Below are positions 17,139 to 26,110 of a DNA stretch of 64,000 nucleotides, piece after piece (positions within the stretch are counted from its first letter, which is position 1; each line of letters starts with the position of its first letter). Source of the DNA: JABIBT01 sp964471565 (lineage in GTDB: Archaea > Nanobdellota > Nanobdellia > SCGC-AAA011-G17 > PNOQ01); NCBI GenBank assembly GCA_964471565.1, contig CAYYFK010000001.1, positions 1-64,000 of the forward strand, given 5' to 3'. A model generated the notes under the pieces. That model made no database searches. It saw only the letters and a program-made list of their open reading frames with translations, and had not been told where the DNA came from. The position numbers and the translations under genes were made by a program.

Positions 17139-17770
17139 TAATTTGCTTCGATTTAGATGGGACATTAGTAGATACTCACGATTGGAACGTTGATGCAGAA
17201 CTAAAAGCTTTTAAAAAAAATGGAATAAATGTTAAAAGAGAAAAACTATACTCTATGTGGGGCATGACCCTAACAGATCAAATAAAGATAGTATCTCCAA
17301 AAACAAAGAAAGAAAAAATAAATCAAATAAGAAAAGATTTTGAAAAAGAAAGAAAAAATACACTTGAAGGAATAAAGCCTTACAAAAACACAAAAAGAAT
17401 TCTAAAAAAATTATCAAAAAAATATACCTTATGTCTTCTAAGTAATAATTCTCACAAAAAAATAGAAATGATTCTCAAGCAAACAAAAATAAATAAAAAA
17501 CTATTCAAAATAATAATTGGAGACGATGAAGTAAAAAGAGCAAAACCATTTCCAGATGAAATTTACAAAGCAGAAAAAGAATTAAAGAAAAAAGTTCAAT
17601 TCATGGTAGGAGACAGCTTACAAGATATAAAAACAGCAAAAGCATCAAATGTAAAATCAGTAATAATATTAACAAGTCCAAAGCAAGTCTGGAAAGATTT
17701 AAAAGAAGCAAATTACAAAATTAAAGATATAAAAGAACTCCCAAAATTGATAAACGGGGTAACCAAATGA
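17135..17770 (+). CDS. HAD-superfamily phosphatase (phosphoglycolate phosphatase-like)
   Basis: 211 residues. The four HAD motifs are visible: FDLDGTLVDTH (I), LCLLSNNS (II), KRAKPFPD (III, lysine) and FMVGDSLQDIKTA (IV), with a helical cap in between. Its start overlaps the HEPN stop and its stop overlaps the RuBisCO start (ATGA both times), so it is co-translated with RuBisCO. 2-phosphoglycolate phosphatase is attractive beside RuBisCO. A GmhB-like heptose-bisphosphate phosphatase is an alternative because that step is otherwise missing. Confidence 0.75.
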   Translation: MIICFDLDGTLVDTHDWNVDAELKAFKKNGINVKREKLYSMWGMTLTDQIKIVSPKTKKEKINQIRKDFEKERKNTLEGIKPYKNTKRILKKLSKKYTLCLLSNNSHKKIEMILKQTKINKKLFKIIIGDDEVKRAKPFPDEIYKAEKELKKKVQFMVGDSLQDIKTAKASNVKSVIILTSPKQVWKDLKEANYKIKDIKELPKLINGVTK

Positions 17771-19059
17771 GCCAATATTTAGATTTCGTGGATTTAAAGT
17801 ATAAACCGAAAAGAACAGATTTAGTTTGTCTATTCAGATTTGAACCTGCAAAAGGAATTTCTACGAAAGAAGCAGTTGGAAGGATAGCTGCAGAATCATC
17901 AAATGGTACCTGGACAACTCTTTCTACTTTAACTTCTAGAATAAGAAGAATGAGAGCAAGGGCTTTTGAAATAAAGGGACCATATGTAAAAATAGCTTAT
18001 CCAATAGAGTTATTTGAGCTTGGTAGCATCCCCCAATTATTATCTTCTATAGCAGGAAATATTTTTGGAATGAAAGCAATTAATAACTTAAGACTTGAAG
18101 ATATCCACTTTCCAAAAAAATATGTTAAATCATTCAAAGGACCACAATTTGGAATTAAAGGCGTAAGAAAATTCATGAAAATAAAAGATCGCCCATTAAC
18201 GGCCACAGTTCCAAAACCAAAAGTAGGGATGACAACAAAAGAGTTCTCAGATATAGCCTACCAATTATGGATGGGAGGATTAGATTTTGTAAAAACTGAT
18301 GAAAACATGACTTCTCAAGGTTTTGTTAATTTTTATAAAACAACAAAAAAAGTTTTAGAAATGAGAAAAAAAGCAGAAAAGGAAACCGGAGAAAGAAAAG
18401 AATTCCTAGCAAATGTAACTGCAGAAACAGAAGAGATGATCAAAAGAGCAAAATTTGTAAAAGACCATGGAGGAAAATATGTCATGGTAGATTTCTTAAC
18501 CGTGGGATTTGCAGGATTCCAAACTCTAAGAAATTTTTGTCAAAAACACAAATTGGCTATTCATGTACACAGAGCATTCCATGCCTCTTTTGACAGGAAC
18601 AAAAAACATGGCATGACTATGTTAGTTTTAGCAAAGCTAGTTAGGCTTATAGGGGGAGACACATTACACATAGGAACCGCAATAGGAAAATTAGTGGGAA
18701 CAGAAGATGAGGTCCTACAAATAGAACAAGAAATAACTCAAGATATTGAAAAACCATTAAAATCGGATTCAAATGTTCTAAATCAAAAATGGTATAATTT
18801 AAAACCGACCATGCCCGTATCCTCTGGTGGGCTACACCCTGGAATAGTTCCTCAAATAGTCAAAATGTTAGGAAAAGACATCATGGTTCAGGCAGGCGGC
18901 GGCGTCTTAGGAAATCCTATGGGGGCAGAATCCGGAGCAAAGGCACTAAGACAATCAATAGATTCAACGCTAAAAAATATACCTCTTAAAAAATATGCTA
19001 AGGAACATCCCGAACTAAAAGAAGCTTTAGAAAAGTGGGGTAAAACAAAACCAATCTAA
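17767..19059 (+). CDS. rbcL: RuBisCO large subunit, archaeal form III type
   Basis: 430 residues. Active-site residues are intact: AAESSNGTWTT, GNIFGMKAINNLRLEDI, PKPKVGMT (both lysines), GGLDFVKTDENMTSQ (carbamylated Lys, then Asp and Glu metal ligands, about 173-177), HVHRAFHASFD, GKLVG (loop 6 Lys), SSGGLHPG and QAGGGVLGNPMGAESG. It should catalyse carboxylation of ribulose 1,5-bisphosphate to two 3-phosphoglycerates. With R15P isomerase and AMP phosphorylase nearby it acts in AMP/nucleoside degradation rather than a Calvin cycle; no phosphoribulokinase is in the window. The exact subform needs a tree. Confidence 0.93.
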   Translation: MSQYLDFVDLKYKPKRTDLVCLFRFEPAKGISTKEAVGRIAAESSNGTWTTLSTLTSRIRRMRARAFEIKGPYVKIAYPIELFELGSIPQLLSSIAGNIFGMKAINNLRLEDIHFPKKYVKSFKGPQFGIKGVRKFMKIKDRPLTATVPKPKVGMTTKEFSDIAYQLWMGGLDFVKTDENMTSQGFVNFYKTTKKVLEMRKKAEKETGERKEFLANVTAETEEMIKRAKFVKDHGGKYVMVDFLTVGFAGFQTLRNFCQKHKLAIHVHRAFHASFDRNKKHGMTMLVLAKLVRLIGGDTLHIGTAIGKLVGTEDEVLQIEQEITQDIEKPLKSDSNVLNQKWYNLKPTMPVSSGGLHPGIVPQIVKMLGKDIMVQAGGGVLGNPMGAESGAKALRQSIDSTLKNIPLKKYAKEHPELKEALEKWGKTKPI

Positions 19060-20147
19060 GGGCTACCTTTAATCTTATTATAAACCAGCCTATAATTATC
19101 ATTTAATCTATAAACATATTTATTATTAACAAAAGTCCTATCTATATATTGTTTCTTATATAATGTTAACAGTCTATCCACATTTCTACCCTTAAATCCA
19201 AAAAAACATTGTGCCTCCTTCATTGTAAAATCTTTATTCAAAAAATGTTCAAAACTCAAAAATTGTTTAGTAAATTTATTATTATTGAAAAATTCATGAA
19301 ATTTATGTTTTTTATCTTCATGCAAATCTAAAAGTCCCATATTCAAGATTTTAACAAAATTATCCCACTTAGATATTAAAACAGCTCCTGCCCTGCCCTT
19401 ATTAGTTGTCCATCCTTTTGCAATTCCTTCTGTTTTAGAAATTGTAGGCATATCTTTGCAACTTATGTAGATACCCAAATTATTAAGACATCTTTTATAG
19501 TGATTTCTTTCTTCTTTTTTCTTTGCACTAATCCACACCATATAAACACATTTGGTATCTTTTTTTACATTTACATTTCCTTCAGCTGCAAAAATACCCT
19601 TTAAGTATTTTAAGGATAAATTTTTATCTTCCTCCACCCTTAGTTTACATATATCAATAATTTCTCTCAAAATCATATATAAAATTGGATTAGATTTGCA
19701 AATATGTAATGTTCCATATTTAGTTGTATTAAAAAATTCATTTCTCAGACGTACCTTACTTAGTTCAATTTGGTATTTACTCTCCCAGAATTTCTTAGCA
19801 TTTTCAATAAAATCTCTAGAAATTCCCCCAGTAGATATCTCTAAATAAAATCTTAATTTAGTACCAAATTGATTGAAAAAGGTTAACATCCTAGAAATTA
19901 CTTCGCCATTAGAATTAGCAAAAACAATAGTGCCTTTATCAGCAAAGCCTTCACCAACAAACAAACCAACCACTTCCGGAGAAATGTTTACTTTCTTAGG
20001 TAACTCCATTTCAAAAGGTCTAAACCATTTTCTTTTTCCAGAACTTCTTTTAACATGCAATTTGCGTCCCTTGTTCTTAATCTCATAAAAATTCTTCAAG
20101 GAAACTACTCTTTCAATAATATCCTTAACATCAAATTCAAAATCCAT
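19056..20147 (-). CDS. LAGLIDADG-type homing endonuclease-like protein, free-standing
   Basis: About 363 residues with two LAGLIDADG helices: VVGLFVGEGFADKG (about 60) and YLKGIFAAEGNVNVK (about 183). Both acidic active-site residues are kept. The protein has a basic N-terminus and a C-terminal part that may be a DNA-binding HTH (MKEAQCFFGFKGRNVDRLL). The ATG at 20147 is preferred over an upstream TTG because TTATAAAC (20169-20177) is centred 26 nt before it. It overlaps the RuBisCO 3' end by 4 bp. No surrounding intron or intein is seen. Confidence 0.75.
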   Translation of the reverse strand: MDFEFDVKDIIERVVSLKNFYEIKNKGRKLHVKRSSGKRKWFRPFEMELPKKVNISPEVVGLFVGEGFADKGTIVFANSNGEVISRMLTFFNQFGTKLRFYLEISTGGISRDFIENAKKFWESKYQIELSKVRLRNEFFNTTKYGTLHICKSNPILYMILREIIDICKLRVEEDKNLSLKYLKGIFAAEGNVNVKKDTKCVYMVWISAKKKEERNHYKRCLNNLGIYISCKDMPTISKTEGIAKGWTTNKGRAGAVLISKWDNFVKILNMGLLDLHEDKKHKFHEFFNNNKFTKQFLSFEHFLNKDFTMKEAQCFFGFKGRNVDRLLTLYKKQYIDRTFVNNKYVYRLNDNYRLVYNKIKGSP

Positions 20148-20293
20148 AAAATCACAAAACAAAATTTACTTATAAACAATTTCCCCGTGTGTGGCAAGCT
20201 GGCAAGATCCCAATCACTAACAAAGTGGCATTTCTCTAAACCAATTTAAATCATACAAAAGGTTTATAAATTTAGATTCCAGACTTTCTATTA

Positions 20294-21319
20294 ATGAAAA
20301 CTATTAATTTACGGGATTACGGAAAAGTTCTTTTCATTGTACTTTTAACAGCATTCATATATGTTTCATACAAAATTATTTCTCCATTTGTTGGAGCAAT
20401 TTTAGCAGCAATGGTACTCGCTATCGTAGCATACCCATTACACAAAAAATTAGACAATAAAATAAAAAAAGAAACATTATCCGCATTACTAGTAACTTTG
20501 TTCATAGTTCTTCTAATAACAATTCCAGCCCTATTCTTTTCAAATACTTTACTACATGAAGCAATAACAATCCACAATTCTATCGGAACAATGGATTTTC
20601 ATACTCCCTCTGAAAGGCTAAAAGAAATGACTGGACTAAATATTGAGTTTGACAGGTATGTAAAAGAAACAATAAAAGAAGCCTCAAACTTTTTCATAAG
20701 ATCTAGTAGCGATATAATAAGATTTCTAGCAACAGGATTCGTACATTTATTTGCAACATTCTTCATAATGTTCTTCTTCTTAAGAGATGGGAAAGTAATC
20801 CTAAGGGAAATTAGAAAAAGTCTTCCTCTATCTGAATATCAAAAAACAAGACTGTTCAAAGGAACAGTAGATAAAATTAATGGTATCTTCCTTGGTTTCT
20901 TAGCCTTGGGAATAGCAGAATTCATAGCAGCATTCATTGGTTTTTCCATAGGAGGAATAGAAAACGCACTACTATGGTCATTAATAATTGCAATCTTTGC
21001 CTATATCCCACTTCTAGGACCTGCAGCAGTCTGGGCCCCCACAGTAATTTACTTATTCATGACAGGGAAAATGGGACAAGCAATATTCATAGCAGTTTAC
21101 TTCATTTTAGTTCTAAGCTTTTACATGGATAACATATTAAGGGCACAACTGATAAAGAAAACAGCAAAGATAAATCCAATAATTTCATTACTTGGAATTT
21201 TTGGAGGAATACTTTTATTTGGAATAGTCGGATTGATAATTGGTCCATTGATCCTCTCTCTATTTGTCTTATTATACAAACTTTACATGGAAGAAAAAGA
21301 GGAAAATGTTAAGACTTAA
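20294..21319 (+). CDS. AI-2E/PerM-family transporter
   Basis: 341 residues with about eight membrane helices. The N-terminal pair VLFIVLLTAFIYVSYKIISPFVGAILAA, the long central extracytoplasmic region, and the C-terminal GIENALLWSLIIAIFAYIPLLGPAAVW fit the AI-2E transporter/DUF20 family. Members export small molecules or act as Na+/H+ antiporters, and the substrate here is unknown. A TATA box (TTTATAAAT near 20264) lies about 27 nt before the ATG. The 3' end overlaps the AMP phosphorylase gene by 14 bp. Confidence 0.8.
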   Translation: MKTINLRDYGKVLFIVLLTAFIYVSYKIISPFVGAILAAMVLAIVAYPLHKKLDNKIKKETLSALLVTLFIVLLITIPALFFSNTLLHEAITIHNSIGTMDFHTPSERLKEMTGLNIEFDRYVKETIKEASNFFIRSSSDIIRFLATGFVHLFATFFIMFFFLRDGKVILREIRKSLPLSEYQKTRLFKGTVDKINGIFLGFLALGIAEFIAAFIGFSIGGIENALLWSLIIAIFAYIPLLGPAAVWAPTVIYLFMTGKMGQAIFIAVYFILVLSFYMDNILRAQLIKKTAKINPIISLLGIFGGILLFGIVGLIIGPLILSLFVLLYKLYMEEKEENVKT

Positions 21320-22781
21320 GTCTAAAGATATAAAAATATCCACTGGTGGCCCACTTATTGTAATTCTAAATAGGTTAGATGCAGAAGAACTAGATTTACA
21401 GCCTTTAGACAGACTAAAAATAAAACACGGAAGAAAATCAATAGTAACAGCAATAGATATTTCTGAGAGTGACAATGGAATAAAAAAAGGACAAATAGGT
21501 TTATTCAAAGAAGTATTGAAAGAGTTAGGAATAAAAAAACAAACAACTCTAAGTGTCTTAAGTACAAATATCCCTCTCTCTATAGAAATAATAAGAAAAA
21601 AATTAGATGAAAAAGAATTAACAAAAAAAGAGATAGGAATAATAATAAAAGACCTTATAGATGGGGAATTAACAGAGATTGAATTAACTTATTTCGTTTC
21701 AGCATGTTATAAAAAAGATTTATCATTTAAAGAAACAGCATATCTAATAGAAGCAATTACTAAACATGGAAATAAAATAGATTTTAACAGAAAAATAATT
21801 GCTGACAAACACTGCATTGGAGGAATACCAAATAATAGAACAACAATGTTAGTGGTCCCTATTGTAACCGCAGCGGGTGTTCCAATGATAAAAACCAGTT
21901 CTAGATCAATAACTTCTCCAGCAGGAACTGCAGACACCATGGAAGTTTTATCAAACGTAACCTTCCCTATTGAAAAAATAGTCAAGATAATAAAGAAAAT
22001 AAATGGATGTATAGTTTGGGGAGGAGCAATAGATCTCGCTGCAGCAGACGAAAAACTAATCAAAGTTAGACATCCATTAAGACTTGATCCAAAAGGAATT
22101 ATGTTGGCTTCAATTCTATCAAAAAAATTGGCAGTTAATTCAACACACATACTAATAGATATTCCAATTGGAAAAACAGCAAAAATTACAACAAAAAAAG
22201 AAGCTACGTCTTTAAAAAAATTATTTGAAAGATTGGGAAAGAAATTAAAAATAAAAATCAAAGTAATGATAACAGATGGTTCTCAGCCTATTGGAAATGG
22301 AATAGGTCCAAATCTAGAAGCTAAAGATGTACTTTACATATTAAGAAAGGACCCTCGTGCACCAAAAGATTTAGAAGAAAAAGCAATCCATATGTCTGAC
22401 TTAATATTTAAAATGACAAAAACCAAAGCATCGGCAAGAGAGATTTTGGATTCTGGAAGAGCTTACACCCAATTTATGAAAATAATAGGAGAACAAGATG
22501 GAAATCCAAAAATAACGCCAGATTCTATAGCTTTGGGAAAGTTTGAATATATTCTCAAATCAAGCAAAACTGGGAAAATAAAAGAGATAAACAATAAAAC
22601 AATATCTAGAATATCTAGAATAGCTGGGGCACCACATGACAAAGAAGCAGGAATCTATTTATACAAAAAAATAAACCAAAAAGTAAAAAGAGGAGAAAAG
22701 ATAATGACAATTTACTCTGATTCTAAAACAAAACTAAAATACTCAAAATCCCTAGCTAGAAAGGCTATGTCTATAGGATAG
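21306..22781 (+). CDS. deoA: AMP phosphorylase (AMP pathway, DeoA family)
   Basis: About 491 residues, the length of archaeal AMP phosphorylase, with the extra N-terminal domain that bacterial thymidine phosphorylases lack. Landmarks are KHCIGGIPNNRTTMLVVPI, IKTSSRSITSPAGTADTMEVL (about 196), GAIDLAAADEKLI and DGSQPIGNGIGPNLEAKD. It phosphorolyses NMPs to a base plus ribose 1,5-bisphosphate. The ATG at 21306 is chosen because the family begins at this point; an in-frame upstream start at 21264 would add 14 residues inside the transporter gene. It supplies the substrate for the isomerase at 15205. Confidence 0.92.
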   Translation: MLRLKSKDIKISTGGPLIVILNRLDAEELDLQPLDRLKIKHGRKSIVTAIDISESDNGIKKGQIGLFKEVLKELGIKKQTTLSVLSTNIPLSIEIIRKKLDEKELTKKEIGIIIKDLIDGELTEIELTYFVSACYKKDLSFKETAYLIEAITKHGNKIDFNRKIIADKHCIGGIPNNRTTMLVVPIVTAAGVPMIKTSSRSITSPAGTADTMEVLSNVTFPIEKIVKIIKKINGCIVWGGAIDLAAADEKLIKVRHPLRLDPKGIMLASILSKKLAVNSTHILIDIPIGKTAKITTKKEATSLKKLFERLGKKLKIKIKVMITDGSQPIGNGIGPNLEAKDVLYILRKDPRAPKDLEEKAIHMSDLIFKMTKTKASAREILDSGRAYTQFMKIIGEQDGNPKITPDSIALGKFEYILKSSKTGKIKEINNKTISRISRIAGAPHDKEAGIYLYKKINQKVKRGEKIMTIYSDSKTKLKYSKSLARKAMSIG

Positions 22782-22821
22782 AAAAGTTTATAATAGAAAA
22801 TCTGTCTACAGAATTATAAAA

Positions 22822-24088
22822 ATGGTGAATATAAAGAGAGGTGTTATTGTTATTGTAGCCCTTATTTTTTTTGCTTTACGCGACGACTACAGGATTAGCA
22901 ACAGTAAAGGAAGTTAGATTAAACTGGACTGTAAACGAATCATTACAAGTGACATCTGGGAACTGGAGTAATTCTACAACAATTGGTTTTAATTGTACTG
23001 GTAGTACAGTAAATACAACTGATTACGTAGATAATGTAACTTTAGTTGTCTGGAATCTCACAAATGGAACTCCTGTTGTATATTTGAATACTACAAATAC
23101 TACACGGGGAGCAAATGGTTCAACGGTGGTTAGGAACTTTTCAACAACAATTCCAAATAGTCTTGGGTTAAATTGGAGTTTTAATTGTTTCATAACTGAC
23201 AACGCTTCAAGTACATCTTTAAACACAACTGGAAATGTAACATTTGGAGTTGATGCAGATGCACCAGTCGTTACAGCAACAAGCCCAGCAAACAATTATG
23301 AATGGGTAACTAATACAACAGTAGAGTTTAATTTCACGGCTTTCGATAGATCATCGGATATAGAGAATTGTAGTTTATGGATACACGGAGTAAAAAACGC
23401 TACAAACACAAGTTACCATGACGAACATGTTAACGGTACATTTAAAGTAACATTGAATTCAAGTCAAATGTTGAGACCAATTCAATGGTATGTAAAATGT
23501 GCTGAAAATTTAACTAATCGTGTTGGAACCTCTAGTGATATGTTTCTATATACTACCCGTGAAGACTCTTCAGAAGACAGTGGAAGCTCGCCAGATAGTG
23601 GCTCTTCCAATGACATTGGAGATGTAGATGATTTTGGAACTGCTGGGACTAAAAAAGAAATAAGTACTGGAAAAACGGTAGTATTTGATTATAGTGGAAC
23701 ATCGCACAGTCTTAAACTGAACAGTATTGTAGATGATGACACTGCAAAAATAACCGTATCTTCCACACCAATAACTACAAGTATTGATGTAGGAAAAACT
23801 AAAAACTTCGATTTAGATGATGACGGATCAAATGATTTATCAATAACATTAAACAATATTGATGGAAGTAAAGCTGAATTTACATTCAAGGCTTACAGTA
23901 CACCATCAGAAGTAACAACTACAGATGACACAACAGAATCAGAAGAAGTAGAAGATACAGCTCCAGTTAGAGAAAGTCCTGATGACGTAGAAGAAACAAG
24001 TGGAAGCTCAACAACATGGATTGTTATTGCTGCAATAGTACTCGTAGCAATAGTAGCTTATGTAATAATAACCAAAAAGAAAAAATAA
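22822..24088 (+). CDS. Surface glycoprotein-like, N-terminal signal out of frame at an 8-T run
   Basis: The ATG at 22822, with a TATA box upstream, opens a signal peptide (MVNIKRGVIVIVALIFF). This frame stops after 30 codons. The long frame opens at the T-run (22865-22872); with 7 instead of 8 T the two join as one protein of about 421 residues. The mature part is rich in NxS/T sequons, has an Ig-like segment (APVVTATSPANNYEW), a beta-rich domain from about 23640, a D/E/S-rich linker, and a C-terminal membrane anchor WIVIAAIVLVAIVAYVII followed by lysines. A cell-surface protein; the ligand is unknown. Frameshift, phase variation or sequence error are all possible. Confidence 0.7.
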
Positions 24089-24109
24089 ATTTATTTTTTA
24101 TTTTTTTTA
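24089..24109 (+). terminator. T-rich terminator after the surface glycoprotein gene
   Basis: Two runs of T (6 and 8) directly follow the TAA, in a short convergent intergenic space. This fits archaeal oligo-T termination. Confidence 0.45.
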
Positions 24110-25285
24110 TAAAATATTTTTTATTAATTCTACAACTTTTGGAGAAGAATCTGGTTGATTTTTATAAACCTCTTGTCTTCCAACATAATTTTCCCTAAAT
24201 CTCGAATCAGAAAAAAACCTACTAATCAAATCCATCCCGCCAGAGACTGTATTGGCAGCAGGGATAATTCCCTTCTCAATGAAATGATTAAGTCCATTTT
24301 TATAAAACTCTAAACCTGGGTGAAGTATCATTACTGGGCTACCTAGATACAAACATTCTGCCCCAGATGTACTCCTACCAGACATAACTAAATTAGAACT
24401 CAACCTAGCATCATCTAAAGATAACCTAGTATCTTCCATACTATCCCTCCCAAAAAATGAGTTTACATAAAAATCAGGAGGATTTAATTCAAGAATTTCT
24501 TTCCATTTATCCATCCCACCATCTGCCTTAATATCTTTAGGATGTAACATAACAGCAAGATTAAATTTCCCCCCATTATTTAAGGAAACTCTGGAAAGTC
24601 CACAAACAAGAGAATCAAAAGTATCTCTATTTATTTTATATGCTTCATCAAAAGAAAAGGCATCGCTATTTAATGGGTCTGGAACATAAGTAATCAAAGG
24701 AACTGCAGGATTTAAATCAAAGGTTCTAAATGCCTCTTCCCTACCTTTAAATTCCCTTCTAGATTGCTTTAAACCATCAAAATTTGGATTTCCAGTAATT
24801 ACTATCAATTCCTTTGGAAGTCCAGACAAAGCTAAATTTCCTGCATCAATCTCATCCAAGGAGGCAATCTTTGTAGGATAAAACTCTTTAGAGGGAAATC
24901 TCTGCCTATATTGATCAGGGCTACTCCAATAATCCATAACTGAAATACTTGGTATGTCTCTTTTATTCGCTTCTTTTATCATAGATTTATCAATAGCTGG
25001 ACTAGGGTCAATAGTAGCAGTCAAAATTAAATCGGGTTTTTCCCCTTCAAAAATTGATTGAATAAAAGAATCTAAACTCTCTGGAGACATATGTTCTCCC
25101 CTTAGTTTACTTATTTGTTCTTTAGGTAATTCCTTAAGTTCTGGAAAATCTTGATACAAATTTGAGGTTAGAGCAGTTGGATATAAACTAGTTTCAATAT
25201 CATTTTCGCCTCTTAAGGTTTTCACAACTTCTCTAATTGCTTTCCCAGGTCCAGTATGCTCAGTAATAGCAACAATTTTTGACAT
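24107..25285 (-). CDS. GT-B-like conserved protein, unassigned
   Basis: About 392 residues, soluble. It starts MSKIVAITEHTGPGKAIREV and continues with alternating strands and helices. DLILTATIDPSPAIDKS and the C-terminal SSNLVMSGRSTSGAECLYLGSPVMILHP resemble the nucleotide-sugar site of GT-B enzymes and UDP-GlcNAc 2-epimerases. No diagnostic family motif is certain. The ATG at 25285 is preferred because TTTATAAG is centred 25 nt before it. Possible roles are glycosyltransferase or sugar epimerase. The gene lies between surface-protein genes. Confidence 0.5.
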   Translation of the reverse strand: MSKIVAITEHTGPGKAIREVVKTLRGENDIETSLYPTALTSNLYQDFPELKELPKEQISKLRGEHMSPESLDSFIQSIFEGEKPDLILTATIDPSPAIDKSMIKEANKRDIPSISVMDYWSSPDQYRQRFPSKEFYPTKIASLDEIDAGNLALSGLPKELIVITGNPNFDGLKQSRREFKGREEAFRTFDLNPAVPLITYVPDPLNSDAFSFDEAYKINRDTFDSLVCGLSRVSLNNGGKFNLAVMLHPKDIKADGGMDKWKEILELNPPDFYVNSFFGRDSMEDTRLSLDDARLSSNLVMSGRSTSGAECLYLGSPVMILHPGLEFYKNGLNHFIEKGIIPAANTVSGGMDLISRFFSDSRFRENYVGRQEVYKNQPDSSPKVVELIKNIL

Positions 25286-25326
25286 AAAGGAGCGAAGGAC
25301 ACTCAATTTATAAGTTTTATTAAAAA

Positions 25327-25409
25327 CGCCGGGACTGGGATTTGAACCCAGATGCCCGTTAGGGCCTGGCTTTCAAGGCCAGTGCAATACCAGATTATGC
25401 GATCCCGGC
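25327..25409 (-). tRNA. tRNA-Ser (UGA anticodon)
   Basis: The minus strand folds as a class II tRNA: acceptor GCCGGGA/TCCCGGC, anticodon stem CTGGC/GCCAG with loop CTTGAAA (anticodon TGA), a long variable arm GCCCTAACGGGC, T-stem CTGGG/CCCAG with TTCAAAT, and discriminator G. No CCA is encoded. A TTTTTAAAAG box lies about 25-30 nt upstream. Confidence 0.95.
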
Positions 25410-25452
25410 ATAAAATAAAAAAGAAATAACTTCTTTTAAAAAGATGTTGTTT

Positions 25453-26109
25453 TTATATAACCCCAGTTATATGATAAACTAACCTAGTTGCAGATTTTAT
25501 GGGATTATCTCCTTCTTTAAACTCAACCACAACACAATGCTCATTTTCTTTGTAAATTTTATTTTCGGCTCCTTCTTTAAACCATATCACTGTTGTAACT
25601 GCATGAGCATCCTCACACGTCATAATTGGTAAATTAAGTCTTTGAGACAAACTATTTTCTTCAATAGCTGCAAACGAAATAGGAATATTATATATTGGAG
25701 GTTCTAACATTTCTTGACCAATAACCCTATCTAATGTCAACATGGCAACAACCAAATTATTTTGTGTTTTTTCATCTAAATAAACATCTCTAACCATATA
25801 AATTTCGGGCGAATTGATAATAAATTCTCTAACATCTTCCGTATAAATTCCTTCTACTTCTTCGGGCCCATAATTAAAAGGTATCAAAAAAGTTTTTTCC
25901 CATAAACTATTTGGCATGTAGGGCAAAGCTAAAATATGCATATCATTTCCAGTATGTCTATCCAAAACAAAAGAAAAGTTTCCTGCCGGTCCAGAATAAG
26001 TATATTCTTTATTTGTTCTTGAATATACAGAATAACTAACTGCAAAAGCAAGTGCTAATATAACTAAAATCAATACAATAACTATTGTTTTTTCTTGCTT
26101 TTTTTCCAA
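25453..26109 (-). CDS. Membrane-anchored extracellular protein, paralogue of the next gene
   Basis: 218 residues. An N-terminal anchor (TIVIVLILVILALAFAVSY) follows a lysine-rich start; the rest is soluble and would face outside. The C-terminal third (MTCEDAHAVTTVIWF, NKIYKENEHCVVVEF, LVYHITGVI) repeats the pattern of the adjacent 157-residue protein. The two paired Cys suggest a disulfide. The gene starts 1 nt after the upstream gene's stop, so both are one operon. No known enzymatic motif is visible. Confidence 0.7.
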   Translation of the reverse strand: MEKKQEKTIVIVLILVILALAFAVSYSVYSRTNKEYTYSGPAGNFSFVLDRHTGNDMHILALPYMPNSLWEKTFLIPFNYGPEEVEGIYTEDVREFIINSPEIYMVRDVYLDEKTQNNLVVAMLTLDRVIGQEMLEPPIYNIPISFAAIEENSLSQRLNLPIMTCEDAHAVTTVIWFKEGAENKIYKENEHCVVVEFKEGDNPIKSATRLVYHITGVI

Positions 26110-26110
26110 A

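Noticed and set aside
17767..19059. A Calvin cycle suggested by RuBisCO
   Set aside because: No phosphoribulokinase is seen, while AMP phosphorylase and ribose-1,5-bisphosphate isomerase are; the AMP pathway explains it better.
20163..20293. A small RNA or ORF between the LAGLIDADG and transporter genes
   Set aside because: Only divergent TATA boxes are seen; no stable hairpin or coding signal was found.
21707..22261. A 184-residue minus-strand membrane-like ORF inside AMP phosphorylase
   Set aside because: It is antisense to strongly conserved codons; hydrophobicity arises from A-rich sense codons.
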